From assembly GCF_030445035.2 (NCBI RefSeq), contig NC_080680.1:115656228-115720227 (forward strand): 64,000 nucleotides of DNA, read 5' to 3'. Positions 22,748 to 34,790 of this stretch are shown piece by piece; the stretch's first letter is position 1, and the number at the start of each line of letters is the position of its first letter. The notes under the pieces are model-generated. The model saw only the letters and a list, made by a program, of their open reading frames with translations. It was not told where the DNA came from and did no database searches. The stretch comes from Dasypus novemcinctus (lineage: Eukaryota > Chordata > Mammalia > Cingulata > Dasypodidae). Both the position numbers and the translations under genes were made by a program.

Positions 22748-24890
22748 ACACCAGAATGGATGAGAGTAACACCTATGAAATCAAAGGGCTTATTTTGAGA
22801 AAGCAGAGAATGATGGAAGCAAAGGAGATTGCATCCTACACCATAGTCTGTCAGACAGGGGTGAGAGTGGGAGGATACCGAAGGGAAGCTCATAGATCCT
22901 GTAAAGAGAATAAAGGGCAGGCCAATCTTGGCACCACAAGAAGGAAGAAAGTGATCTATGCCAGACCAGGCTGGAATGGCTGCCCTGGAGAAGGCAGGAA
23001 AGACCTGTTAGGAGCTGGGAGTTTGGGGACAGACACTTGTGGCCCAAATATTTGTTGACCCCAGAGCCAGAGGCTCATATACATATCTCCAGATGTACAC
23101 CAAAGTTTGAAAACTACTGCCCTATTCTATCCACAGAAATCCAGCAGCCCCACATATACTTCATAAGTAGAAAACTAATATTCTTCTCTGGAGAAATCAT
23201 TTTCAGATGAAAGGCTTGTGGATACTGATATACTCTACAAAGAAAGCCTGCTTGCCCCAGAGTGGAACCCACCATTCAACCAGCCCAACTCACACATCAG
23301 CACCTTCTAGATTCTTAGTTCCTTATCGTTAACCATGACTGGACAATCAAGCATCATCAAATATTTAAGGAAAGCCTCCAACATTAAAAAGACAGACCGA
23401 AACCAAGTAGAGGAAATAAAATGTATGGAGCAATATCTACGAAGTCTAGATTTAAAATTCTCTAAGACAAAAGAGGAGACAGTGTACCCTGAAGCAAGAG
23501 CTGAGTGCTGAGTAAACAAAGGGGTGCAATCTGAGAACAAAACAGAGCTTGTAAAAATAAAATTAGCTAGCTAGCTAGCTACCATAGCTGAATGCTTTGG
23601 GGTTCCCATGACCACCTGACCATTCAGTGATTCTCAAGGACCCAGGACCCTGAGGCAATTGTACTCATGGCTATTTTTTGTTAAAGCAAAAGGATGCACA
23701 GCAGGATCAGCAAGGGAAGGACGCGTTAGGGGTTGTCTGGAGGAGACCAGTACAGGCTTCCAAAGTTCTCCCGCAGCTGGGAGTGGATTATCAAGCAGAA
23801 CTCACCTCCAGCAATGAAATGCAAGCACCTGAGGAAAAGCTGCTTAAGCCTCCAAATTCAGGGATTTTATTGCTGGTCATACAGACAGTCTCTGCCTGTG
23901 CAACCAGCAGTCATTACCAAAATTCCCAGAAGGTAGGCAGGCGTTCACCGTTTGCACAAACAATCTAGGCAGTCTGATACAACATACTTTACTGCCCCAG
24001 GCACATGATACAACCTTATTGTGGAGATATCCCACAGGCTAGGTTCCCAGGAGCCATTTCCAGGGAATGGGGACTAAAGATGAATCTATACATGTCAAAG
24101 AAGCAAAAAAAGTAGGCCCGGGTTCAAAAGATCAGGAACAAGAAATGGCTTTGGGCTTTCAAATAAAAACCCTAGCACCTAGGAGCATGGACATGCCTTT
24201 AAATTCTTGAGGGAAATTTCTTTCAACCTGGAGTTTGAAATCTTAATTCCTAATCAAATAGGATGGCAGAAAAGGGTCATTATCAGACATGCAAAAACAT
24301 AAAACTTGTCATTCATTTCACAGTTATCTTTTCTCCAGAAGCTACTGGACTAAGAGCACCACCAAAAAAGGGGAAGTAAATCAAGAAAGAAGGAGATATG
24401 GGATCCAGGAAATAATATCCACCTCAGGAATGAAGAAAAGGAATGTCCCAGGACAACAGCTCCGGAGTTGGGGAAGCCTTCAGAGCAACAAGTTCTAACT
24501 GAAATAGGAGAAATTCTAGGAATGAGTTTTACAGGAAAAAATGGAACTGATAGATTTTGTGATGATTTTTTAAATATGAAAAATTGTAGTAAGAGCAGTT
24601 TTACAAATCTGTTGGAGAATTTGGGGAGAATTTACACACTCAGACCATTTGGATGGTTCAAGCTAAGAAAAATAGAAAAAGAAAAGCTGCAAGAAAGGAT
24701 CCATAATCAAAATGCAGTACATGACTCATAGTTGAGAATATCATTTTAATGAAGTAAACACTATTTATTTAGCTAAAAATGCTCACATGAGGCTATTTGG
24801 AAAATGAGAACCCAGAAGTGAGGCAGGGAAGTGAAAGCCTCCTAAATCCTCCTTTGCCACAAAAGAAAGTCAATAGATAATGTCTAAAAT
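22748..24890. other. A-rich non-coding stretch, possibly ancient repeat
   Basis: It contains A-rich plus-strand segments (23300-23530 and 24250-24735) whose composition recalls old L1/HAL1-type LINE debris, but I cannot match them. The longest open frames (87-100 codons) show no splice context or recognisable motif. Confidence 0.35.
23564..23581. repeat. (TAGC)n microsatellite
   Basis: Four and a half perfect TAGC units. Self-complementary tetranucleotide, AluI sites in series. Confidence 0.95.
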
Positions 24891-24892
24891 TG

Positions 24893-25100
24893 ATAAATCT
24901 ATAAATAACAGAATAGGCATATCATTTCAAATTATGGATGTGAATACAGACATAAAAGAAAGAAGTGGCTGCCTCTGGGTGGGGTAGAATTGGGGATTCG
25001 TAGGGGGCAGGGCAGTAAGGATGAAGGACTGTTTTCATAATGAGCCTTAGTTATTTGATTTTTTAAAAAAATCATATGCTTATATTATTTTGGAAAGTAG
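24893..25100 (+). mobile_element. L1 3' UTR fragment
   Basis: 'gaaagaagtggctgcctctg' plus 'ggtggggtagaattgggg', ending in a T/A-rich tail, resembles the L1M 3' UTR. Short and diverged. Confidence 0.5.
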
Positions 25101-25836
25101 AAAAACTAAGTAAAAACCACCAATCCAACAACAAAAAACATTGAAAAGTAACTTAAGTCTTTACTAAAAAAGGAATTTAAAATATTAAACTTAATATCAA
25201 TCAAAGAAAGATTAAGTTAAAAGTGTGCAGCAAAACTTAAAATTCTTTTTCCTCATTTCTCATTAACATGGTAGCAACTCCTCAGATCTCTTTCCTCCCT
25301 TGTCCAAACTGTTTTCCAAACACTCCCTAAATCCAGCTCACTGCTCCATCATTCATTTCTCTTCTATTAGCAAATCCCAACTTTTTCCAATGTAAATAAA
25401 ATCAAGCTGATCGCGACAGCTCGTAATTCATTTCCACACCCATTACTCCCAGTCATCAGGAGAAGGGCCTGCACCAGCTGGCAAAGGCAGACTTTGCCTT
25501 CCCAGGGAACTGGAGAGAATAGGAATAATTCTACAGTAATATTTTTTCAGACTTGTAATGACATCATTACCTCACTTTCTTCTTTCATCTGCCTTTTCTT
25601 CTTCTATGACTTCAATTACTTGTATATTAGATTGTTTGATATTGTGCCACTGTTTTTGCATTCTCTTCTGTTTTATTCACTTTTTTCTTTCTCTTGATTT
25701 CAATTTGGATGATTTCTGCTGACTTATTTCAGGTTTATGGGTTCCTTCCTCAGTAACAAGTCTATTCATTAGCCCTACAAATGAATTCTTTGTCTCTGAT
25801 ATGATTTTTATTTCTAACATTTCTATTTGACTCTTT
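25101..25836. other. AT-rich stretch, no gene seen
   Basis: Unique or unrecognised old repeat sequence. T-rich minus-strand LINE debris is possible from about 25550, but no block is diagnostic. Confidence 0.35.
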
Positions 25837-25837
25837 T

Positions 25838-26337
25838 AAGATATATTTTATTTTATTTATCCCCACCCCCTTTCCACCTGCAATCGCTGTCTGTGCTCTG
25901 TGTCCATTCACTGCACGTTCTTCTTTGTCTGCCTCTCCTCTCCTCTCCTCTCCTCTCCTCTCCTCTCCTCTCCTCTCCTCTCCCCTCCCCTCCTCTCCCC
26001 TCCCCTCCCCTCTCTTCCCCTCCCCTTCCCTCTCCTCCCCTCCCCTCCCCTTCTCTTTTCTTTAGGAGGCACCGGGAATGTAGCCTGGAACCTCTGACAT
26101 GAGAGAGAGGCACTCAATTGCTTGAGCTACCTCAGCTCCCTGGTTTGTTGTGTCTCTCATTTTCTTTCCTCTGAGTCTCTTTTTTGCTGTATCATCTTGT
26201 TGTGTCAGCTCGCAGTTGCAGGCCAGCACTCCACAGCGCAGGCCAGTTTGTCTTCACCATGGGGGCCCAGAACCCAAACCTGGGACCCCCTATGAGGTAG
26301 ACAGGAGCCCAATTGCTTGAGTCACATCTGCTTCCCT
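25838..26337 (-). mobile_element. Dimeric tRNA-head SINE with expanded pyrimidine tract
   Basis: A tail complement ('agatatattttattttattt') precedes one tRNA-like module near 26062-26140 ('gaggcaccgggaatgtagcc' to 'gagctacctcagctcc') and a second at the right end ('cccaattgcttgagtcacat'). The same two-module layout is at 40968-41867, 48312-48795 and 51221-51689. A long CTCCT/CCCCT expansion sits between the body and the inner module. The TSD is unclear. Confidence 0.75.
25930..26062. repeat. (CTCTC/TCCCC)n polypyrimidine tract
   Basis: About 130 bp of uninterrupted pyrimidine on the plus strand, with regular CTCTC units giving way to CCCCT units. Its purine/pyrimidine mirror symmetry makes triplex (H-DNA) formation possible. 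Confidence 0.95.
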
Positions 26338-27389
26338 CAATTCTTTCTTATAGTTTCCATCTCTCTGCTATGCAGTATCTGTAACATCTGGATCATCTCA
26401 GAGTCTGGTTCTGTTGATTACTTTATCTCTTGGAAATGAGTTGTTTCTTCTTGCCTTTTTACGGGTCATATAAATTTTGACTGATGGCCAGTTATCATGT
26501 GTAGAATGGTAGAGACTGAGGTAATAGGATTTACACCTGGGCAGGGGCACACCTTGAAGCAATCTAGTCAGGACTTGAGCTGGGTTTGGTCTTGTGGTTG
26601 CTATCAGTGTGCCATAGGCTTCAAATTCCTTTAGTGCCGGGCTGCTATTCCCTTGTGCTTAGGGTGAGAGCTGGGGTGCTGGGAGGTTTTCCTCAGCATT
26701 TCTTTCCCCTTAGCTGGCAACTCTCCCAGCACGCCTGTGCAAAGAGGGGCGTCTCTATTTCCTTGCCCCTCCCCCAGCAGACAGCTGTGGCCACCACACA
26801 TCTCTCCTTGGTGGGGGATTGTTTGGAATTCATGTTATTTGGTTGCCTTGTAACTTCAGCTTTTTGATGTGCTCCAAAAAAGTTATTTTTTAGATGATAT
26901 GGGTTTTTACTTATTTTGGAGTGAGACCTTCTTTTTTTTCCCCTTGCCAGCTTTCTACATGCTAAGAGGAACTGGAGGTTGTATACAGATTTAGAACCAA
27001 TCTCTCCTGTTTTTAGACCATTGAAGTGCCTGGTGCTTTCATGTTCTGAGGCTTTCTGAAGGAAAAAGTCATTAGAAAAATCAGTTCACATATTATCTGT
27101 ATACACCTCTCAACTCTGTTCACAGCTTCCCCTGCTTTGCTAAGTCACTGAGGAAAAAGCACCACTATTGCTTTTTATCTTTCAAAAATTCAATGACCTC
27201 TTTTATCTTGTGTTTATCCAGTCCCATTGTCTTTGTACTTGTGGTTTAAAAAAAAACTTTAAAAAATTCTTGGTGTCATTTTATTTGGGTTTTGGGAGAG
27301 AGTGGAGAGATAAATATAGACTTGCATTTTTGCCATGTTTCTATTGGATTGTTGGATGCACCTCTCTGTAAATACTGGGTCATGAGGTG
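26338..27389. other. Non-coding stretch, no recognised repeat
   Basis: I see no exon or RNA gene. The T-rich composition and segments such as 26400-26900 could be old minus-strand LINE sequence, but this is not supported by a specific match. Confidence 0.35.
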
Positions 27390-27830
27390 TGTGGTGGCTT
27401 TGACTTATGTACCCTAGAAAAACATACTCGTCATCTTAATCCTTTCCTGTGGGTGTGAACCCATTGGAAATAGCACCTTTTGATGAGGTTACTTCAGTTA
27501 AGGGGTGGCCAGCTGACTCAGGAAGGGTCTTCATTCTGTTGCTGGCGACCTTATTGAGGAGACCCCAGAGACAGAAGCCACGGGGAGCAGCCAGAAGATG
27601 GACGTCAGTGGGACCTGGAATTCATGCTGCCTTGTGTTGTGCCATGGGACAGAAAGGCCAGTAACCCCAAAGACTGCAGGCCAGCCAGAAGATACTGACC
27701 CTGGGAGGAGGCAAGCCTTCTAGCCTCTGCAACTGTGAGGCAATAGATTCCTATTGTTAAGTCAACCCATGGGATGGTACTGGTTGTAGCACCTGGGAAA
27801 ACAATATGAGGTGACTCAGCTTTACATAGG
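27390..27830 (+). mobile_element. MaLR-like LTR
   Basis: 'cctgtgggtgtgaacccatt' is followed by 'gccacggggagcagccagaa', 'gccttctagcctctgcaact' and 'ttgttaagtcaacccatggg'. The block order is the same as in the LTR at 213-1125 but at substantial divergence. Confidence 0.65.
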
Positions 27831-28635
27831 TACATAATAATTACTTACCTTATTTTTTAAGAAAAGAAAATCATTTTCAAACATTGTTACCTTAATTTTT
27901 AAGAACAATAGGGGATCTCTCAACTGACCTCTATATTAACGGGCAAGGACACTACTGGGGAGACTTAGGCTCATCCAGCAATTCAGGGGTTTTAGTTAAA
28001 CTTTCTGTGTTCTTTTCCCACATGAACATTGCTTTTTTTTTTTTTTAATTTTTTTAAAGCTTGAATGATTGAAGAAGTTTTCTCAACTCTTTGCATGGCC
28101 CTTGAGCTCTTTAGTTTCTGACAATTGATGTGTAAATTGATCATGGGGTAGGATTGGCCCTTTTTTGGTCAACACCATTTGGGGATGAGGGACACTGACC
28201 TTGCAAAGTGCTAAAGACCAAAGGCATCAAGGTTCCTTTGTGGAAGTCCCGAAAGGGGTGTGGAAATTAGGGCATTACTGGGCTTGTTTTCCTCTCTTCC
28301 TTGGGAACAGTGATTTCTCTCCCTTAGTCTTAGAGTTCAAGTTGTTTTACAGCCTATTATTAAAGAGAAGTTATTTATATGTTCCTATTTAAGACAACTG
28401 CCAGCAGTCTGGGCATCAAGAAAATCTTAATGTCAGTCACATTTTACAATTTTATTCGCTAAGATTATTAAAACACAATGGGATGCTATGAGTCTCTATC
28501 ATAAAATGCAAAATGATGTATTTTTTGTCATGAAAAATGTCTACAACCTTTATTGAGTCCCTTCCCCTTTCTGGGACACTGTTTCTTCATGTATAAAATG
28601 AAGTGCTAAATAGTGTCCAAAGTTACATTTAGTTG
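27831..28635. other. Unique non-coding stretch
   Basis: A T-run at 28032-28050 may mark a small retroposon, but no flanking duplication was found. No gene. Confidence 0.4.
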
Positions 28636-28712
28636 TTTTTTTTTTTTAAATTAGAGAAGTTGTGGGTTTATGGAACAATCATGCATAAAATACAGGATTC
28701 CCATATACTAGT
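28636..28712 (-). mobile_element. L1 3' UTR sliver
   Basis: A T-run and 'agagaagttgtgggtttatg' to 'acaggattcccatata' match the first bases of the L1 3' UTR at 13762. Severely truncated. Confidence 0.55.
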
Positions 28713-29614
28713 CTATTATTAGCTTTAATTTAGTATAGTTTTAACATGCAGGGAATTGTTTTATTTTAGATAAAAACCCTTCAAAGACCCTCAAACCCAA
28801 ACTGGAAAAAGACTGCAATTTTTAGTGTCCCTCCCAGTACTGTTGGGCCTGTTATGTACCGTTACATACTTATACACATGCTGAGTGTTGTTCGAAGTCC
28901 CATTTGCAGGAATATTAATGGCCCAAAAGAAAGTCTGAGACAAAGAGGGGGATGAAATGTAGATTTGACTTTGGATCTTGTAATTACAAGCCATCTGAGA
29001 GTCTTTCAACTCCTTAGGTTTCAAATCAAGCCAAATGGCTTTCAAACATTGCCCAGTACCAACTGGTGATTTTGGTACCATTTGGAGGCTGTAGCCACAC
29101 ATTTTCTGCAGGAAGTGACTGGAAAGCTCTTACAGACACCCACTGCTGGGAAAGATACCATGTATCCTGGACAATCACTCAAGGTTTATGAATTTTTCAT
29201 GGCAAAGGAGCTGATACTTCTTGGTGTTGAGGATTTCAATGTCTTCTGTATCTATTGGGATATCTTTTTTCAATTGTTGCTGGATTAATATCTCCATGAG
29301 AGTAGAGAGAAACAAGATAGAAAGGTTCCATTTCTTTGCATACTGACCTCACAAATTAAATTTGGTGTTCTTAGCGTTGTCTTTTCCTGTTCTTCCTATA
29401 GACCTTTGGAGACATGCTCCATTGTTTTCTAGAACTTGCACCAGTGATTAGAAGGCTCTGAGAGGTGGGTCTCAGTTGCCCTGAAATGAGATGAGTTGCC
29501 TTCTTAGACAGTAAATATACTGCCACTGGGTGGTTGGGGAAGGGATTAGTCATACGTGTGTAAGGGTTTGAAAAGGATCATCAATATGGTTCCATCAGAT
29601 TCTGAAATTCTCTG

Positions 29615-30010
29615 CCTTTTGGGCAGCTCTGCAGAGTGGCAAAGATTTTGAACTAAGTCATACAGACTGGGATTCAAATTCTGGCTTCTTTAATTAACTA
29701 CTTACATAACATGAGCAAGTTATTTAACCTCTCTGACACTCAGTATCTCTGTCAGTAAAATGAGTTATAAGCATTGAGTTGAATAATTAATGCATGGAAA
29801 TGCTTAAAACAATGTTTACTGAGTATTTTATAATTTTATTATTTTTATAAAACCAGCACATTTTAAGAACCATGATTTCTAGAAAAGGAATTAGAAATTC
29901 TGTGCTCATACTTTGCTTCTCAATTATCTGTATGATTTGGAGTAAGTTGCTTAAGTTCTCTGGGCCTTGGTTTTGTAATCAAACTTCCTTAAGATTATTT
30001 TTATGATGGC
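29615..30010 (+). repeat. Two MIR SINE fragments
   Basis: The first has 'gggattcaaattctggcttc', 'gagcaagttatttaacctct' and 'ctgtcagtaaaatgag'. The second (29890-30000) has 'ggagtaagttgcttaagttc' with 'tctgggccttgg'. Both are forward MIR cores. Confidence 0.7.
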
Positions 30011-31350
30011 ATTTGCTTAGGAACACCGAAAGGCAGAAAGGTGGCCTGGCCTAATGAACAAAGTACTGACCCTGTTGTTTGGCCTTTGATTTGAGTTTTG
30101 AGATATTAACTTTGTGCTGTCTTGATAAGCAACCTTAGACCACTATTTGATATCTGTGGTTAGGTTTGTTCAACAAAATTCGAGATCACCATCTAGCCTT
30201 CTCTTTGCCATCGAGGCATAGTTTGAGGTACAGTGGAATAAATTTATTAAAGCAATTTGATTTTTGCTGAAACAAGATGCCTTTTGCTAAATGTAAGGTC
30301 ATATTATTTTTATGGGCTGGAGAATCACATGGGAACCTGTAATTGACAAGGTTAAATAGTCTAACTTCTTATATCAAAGCTGAGATATCCAAGAGCATTT
30401 GAAGTGGAAGGTTAATTTTTGATTTATCAGAGAGAGGAAAGTAGTGGACCATTCAAAATATATTACCATTTTACTGTTGTTGCCATTAAACATTAGCTTT
30501 CCTCCCTCTGTAAAATGCATTTTCAGAATATATATTTTGCTTTTCTGGACAAGTTATGTTTTTTACTCTTGTATTTATAAAAGAACAGGGCTTCCAGGCC
30601 ACCTCTTGTGAATTTCCTAATGAGCTGGGGAACCAGGGAGGAAAGAAGGAGGAGATGGATGTAAGTTTTTGACAGTCTCTAGACCTTACTCTGTAACGAC
30701 TAGATCATCAACAGAAGAAGTAAGAGGCCTCACAGAGTGAACTGGGGGCTTTCTCTGAAATCCCCATGGTGAACTCAAGTCTGCTGGCATCCAAGGAGGG
30801 TTGAGCTGGTACCCAGGTGAGGGGATGAGGAAAGAGTATAGGTTGGTAGTTAAAAAAAGAAGAAGAGGGCTTGGCAAGTCTAGGAAGAGAGGCTCAGATC
30901 AACCTCTGAGCTCAGAAAGTCTGAACCCTCTGTCCCAGACCCTCAGTATCTTCCTCTCTCATCATTCTCAAACCTAATTTTCAGCATACACCTCTGGAGA
31001 GTCCCAGCCAGAAATATCCAACTGCCACAGGCACCTCAAACTCAACATTTCCCAAACCAGGCTCTACCCTCTACCCCAAGCTGTTCTTTCTCTGGCGTTT
31101 CCTCTCTTAATTCAAATTGACCATCCAGGGTCTGAGCTAAAAAATCTGCAGCCATCCCTTGTCCTTCACCCTGCCCCATCTATTCAGTTATCATTCACTT
31201 TGCATCTACCATTTATCACTGCTAGATACTGTGTTATAACAGGGGAGATGAAAACAATTACGACATGTCCCTGAACGTAAGCAGCTCAGTTTAGCAAAAG
31301 AAGCACTAGGCAACCACAGGGCAGTCCGAAACAAATCTTTTCCATTTTGT
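30011..31350. other. Unique non-coding stretch
   Basis: No repeat, exon or RNA gene is recognised. Mixed composition. Confidence 0.4.
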
Positions 31351-31366
31351 CTCTGAGATGATTCTT

Positions 31367-31787
31367 TTTTCTTTTTTTTAAAGATTTATTTTATTTATTT
31401 ATTTCTCCCCCCTTCCCCCCCACCCCTGTTGTCTGTTCTCTGTGTCTATTTGCTGCGTCTTCTTTGTCCGCTTCTGTTGTTGTCAGCGGCACAGGAATCT
31501 GTGTTTCTTTTTGTTGCATCATCTTGTTGTGTCAGTTCTCCGCGTGTGCGGCACCATTCCTGGGCAGGCTGCACTTTCTTTTGTGCTGGGCGGCTCTCCT
31601 TATGGGGCGCACTCCTTGCGCGTGGGACTCCCCTGCGTGGGGACACCCCTGCATGGCAGGGCACTCCTTGCGCGCATCAGCACTGCGCATGGGCCAGCTC
31701 CACATGGGTCAAGGAGGCCCAGGGTTTGAACCGTGGACCTCCCATGTGGTAGACGGATGCCCTAACCACTGGGCCAAGTCCGCCGCC
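31367..31787 (-). mobile_element. DAS-type SINE, full length, young
   Basis: Tail complement at the left and head 'ccactgggccaagtccgccg' at the right. A perfect 16-bp TSD, CTCTGAGATGATTCTT, is at 31351-31366 and 31788-31803. The intact TSD and low divergence from the other copies point to a recent insertion. Confidence 0.96.
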
Positions 31788-32024
31788 CTCTGAGATGATT
31801 CTTGAATCCATTTTTCCCTGTCCATTCCTAGTGCCAGTGCCTAAGTCTAGGCATTCTTTTTTTTTTTTTTCTCAAATTACTGCAATTATCTGTTGTACTT
31901 CTTTCTTTCTGCTCCTATTCTGGAAATGCCCCATTTCAGAGTAATTTTTTAAAGATACTATGTGGCCTCAGCACACATGCTTTCCAGCTTTATTGCTCAG
32001 CATTCCATATATGACTTTCCCCAC

Positions 32025-32060
32025 ACACGCACACACACACGTGCACACACCCGCCCACCC
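32025..32060. repeat. (CA)n-rich tract
   Basis: Short CA repeats interrupted by CG and CCCG. Confidence 0.85.
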
Positions 32061-32064
32061 AAAC

Positions 32065-32445
32065 TTAGTCACCGGAGCTTGCCTGGCCCTTTGAATATTA
32101 TTTCTCTGCCTCAAAAACCTTTCCCTATATTATGAATTCCTATTTAGCCTTAAAGAGGCAGTTTAATGTCCCTTCTTCCAGGATGCCTCTTTGATTCTCA
32201 GACAAGATGTAATACTCCCAAAGCACTTTACATACCTCTATTTAAACCATCCATCTCACACTGTATTTTCTTTTTGTTGTGTGTGTGGTTTTTTTCTTGT
32301 TTTTAAAAATTTTATTAGTGTTTCTTTACTGGCCTGTTACTTCATTAAAGGAATGTATCTTATCCACATTTCAATCCCCAGTCACCAGATTCATAATTGG
32401 AATAAAGTGCTCAGAAATGTGAGAATGATGAATGACTCCTCGTGA
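32065..32445 (+). repeat. L2 LINE 3' fragment
   Basis: 'agccttaaagaggcagttta' to 'cttccaggatgcctctttga', then 'gcactttacatacctctatt' and the terminal 'cataattggaataaagtgct', follow the L2 3' layout. Confidence 0.65.
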
Positions 32446-32659
32446 AGCCACCTCACCAAACGTGGCTCTACGCTCTACACCAAGATTTAGAACCAGGGCA
32501 TTCTGAGTCTTGGGCACTAGGCTCTGGAGATGACTGCGGGTAAGTGTAGGGCCACCACTACTCTGAACTTTCAGCTTTCCTCCCACAAAATGGGAACCAT
32601 AGCAGAGCCCAGGAAACTGCATTCCAGGCATAAGGCATGTGTCTTCTATGTGCCATTAA

Positions 32660-32820
32660 ATTTCATCCCACCAGTCCTTTGAGGGAGAAATTCTTACCCT
32701 CATTTTATAGGAAACAGAAGCTCATGGAATGAAGGGACTTGCCCAATTTTACAGCAACAAAGGGCTGAACTGGGTTTTTAACCTAAGCCTGGTTGACTTT
32801 GAAGCTGCATTCTTTGCACC
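32660..32820 (-). repeat. MIR SINE fragment
   Basis: 'cattttataggaaacagaag' and 'gaagggacttgcccaatttt' in reverse MIR order. Confidence 0.65.
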
Positions 32821-33308
32821 TTTCCAGAAGACACAGGTAATTATCACTTCATTAAGGACAATAAGACTAACCTGAAATGCCACTGGTAAAAGCTGACAAT
32901 TTTTTTGGTGAATTACTATCCCCTAGAGTATCAACTGGGAAAATTTTAAGATTTCTAGATTCGGGGCCTAAATTACCCAGTCATTTGAGCTCATGCTCTA
33001 GACTAGATTGTAAACGTGAATTTTGAATTAGAAAGAATTAGGCCAAGAGATGGTCAGGGACCTGCCCAAGGTCAAATAGTTCTCTAGTCCCAGGGCCTGG
33101 ATGAGAGAAGACAGACCTTGATACTTGGAATAATATTCATTTTACTTCAGTCCCCTTTATAAATCTGAAGGTAGTTCATAGCCAGTCTGGACACATCAGG
33201 ACAAACGTGTAGTAACTCCTTTCTTAATGTAATGTCACCTATTTAGTTTCAATATTCCTCTTTCATTATGTCTCAATGATCTCATCTATAGATGTCACAA
33301 AATAATTT

Positions 33309-33550
33309 ATTTAAATAATTTTTTTCTTTATTTTTATAGGAGCTTTAGATTACATACATATTATATCAAAAATATAGGGGATTCCCATATATCCTACCCC
33401 ACTCCCCTCCCACACTTTCTCCCATTAACAACATCTTTCATTAGTGTGGTACATTTGTTCAGTTGATGAAAACATATTGAAGCATTGCTACTAACCACGG
33501 TCTATAGTTCACATTATATTTTACATTTTGTACCATACAATTTTATAGGT
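33309..33550 (-). mobile_element. Xenarthran-type L1, strongly 5'-truncated
   Basis: T-rich tail complement, then 'gagctttagattacatacat', 'cattaacaacatctttcatt' and 'gcattgctactaaccacggt'. A perfect 12-bp TSD, ACAAAATAATTT, is at 33297-33308 and 33551-33562. This fixes both ends of a 242-bp retroposed L1 3' end and serves as a reference for the longer copies at 14921 and 16690. Confidence 0.92.
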
Positions 33551-33889
33551 ACAAAATAATTTTTATACTTCAATCTATGTAAGGACACAATTCCATTATA
33601 TGGGTGTACCATATTTATTTACCTACTCTGCTATTGATTCCCATTTAAGTTGTATTCAATTTTTAAATTGTACACAATGTATGGTGAAGTTTTTTAAAGG
33701 TTAGAATTTTTAAGATTTTAGCTGATAATCGATTCGTTGGTGTGACATTTATTGAGTATTCATCACATTCCTGGCACTGTGCTTTTTGCATCATCACTGG
33801 TTGGAAGAGCAAGCTCTGCCTCATCAGTTTATGAGATGAAAATGGGGTTTCTCTATTAATTGCCCAGCCCATAATGACTGTCATTATGA

Positions 33890-34090
33890 GAGCTCTAATC
33901 TCAGGAGAGCCTGCTCTGTGCCAGCTTCTGCATTAGACACTTTATGTACTAATCTTCACAAACACTTATCCGTATGGTAGGCAACTAGTATTTTTATGGC
34001 TCAGGTGAAGAAGCTGTGTTTTAGAGGGTCCTGGTAACCTACTCAAGACCACTTATTCCATTGGGAATAAGTGGTAGAACTGAGTTCATT
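33890..34090 (-). repeat. MIR SINE fragment
   Basis: 'cctgctctgtgccagcttct', 'gtactaatcttcacaaacac' and 'ggtaacctactcaagaccac' occur in reverse MIR order. Confidence 0.65.
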
Positions 34091-34790
34091 CATTCATTTA
34101 ACAAGGCTTTTTGTTTTGTTTTGTTTTCTGAGCACCTACTAAATGCCAGGCATTATTGGAGAGTCACACTGGGAAATAATACAATGGTGAATAAACCAGA
34201 AATGGATCTAGATGGCAGACAACAGCAAGTAAACTAAGGTAGAAATGCACAATTATAAATTGTGCTAAGAACTGCTACAAAGGAAGTAGGTACAGTGGTA
34301 GAGAATGTTGGGGGCAGGATGAGGAAAAGGGGGGCTCTCAGACTGGGTGGTTGGAAAGGCTGTTTAGAACAAAGGATTGACAATGAGCTGAAACCTGCCA
34401 TGTGACTCAAGCATTGTAAGAGAAGGGAAAGTTCTTCCAGGAGGAGACCATAGCTGGGTTCAAGCTCCAAATGGGGAGAGATGAGTCTGGCATGCTTGAG
34501 GAACCCAAAGGACTCCAATATATTCCAGAGAAGGTGATGAGGACTGGGTGGTCCAAGATGAGGGTGGAGAAAAGGCAGGCTGTAGCCCTGTGGGAGTTCC
34601 TTGAGGTGATGAAGAGAAATATGTGTTTTATTTGTCGTGGGAAGGACAATCATCAAAGGGTTTAGAGCAGGGGGTGAACTAGTCTGATTTTTGTTTTTAT
34701 GTGCTCACTTTGCCTTTCCTGTGAAGAAAAGGTTAGAAAGAGAAAGGAGTGGAGAGGTTGAGAAAAGCAAGGGCACGGTGGTAATTCTGG
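34085..34790 (-). repeat. L2 LINE 3' fragment
   Basis: It begins 'ttcattcattcatttaacaa' (with a TTTTG expansion), then 'gagcacctactaaatgccag', 'atacaatggtgaataaacca', 'ggaaagttcttccaggagga' and 'gggtgaactagtctga'. Reverse L2 order over about 700 bp, non-coding. Confidence 0.65.

Noticed and set aside
25853-26113. A repetitive Gly/Arg/Glu-rich protein frame
   Set aside because: It is a translation of the polypyrimidine tract on the minus strand. The opposite strand gives a Leu/Ser/Pro repeat, as expected for a microsatellite.
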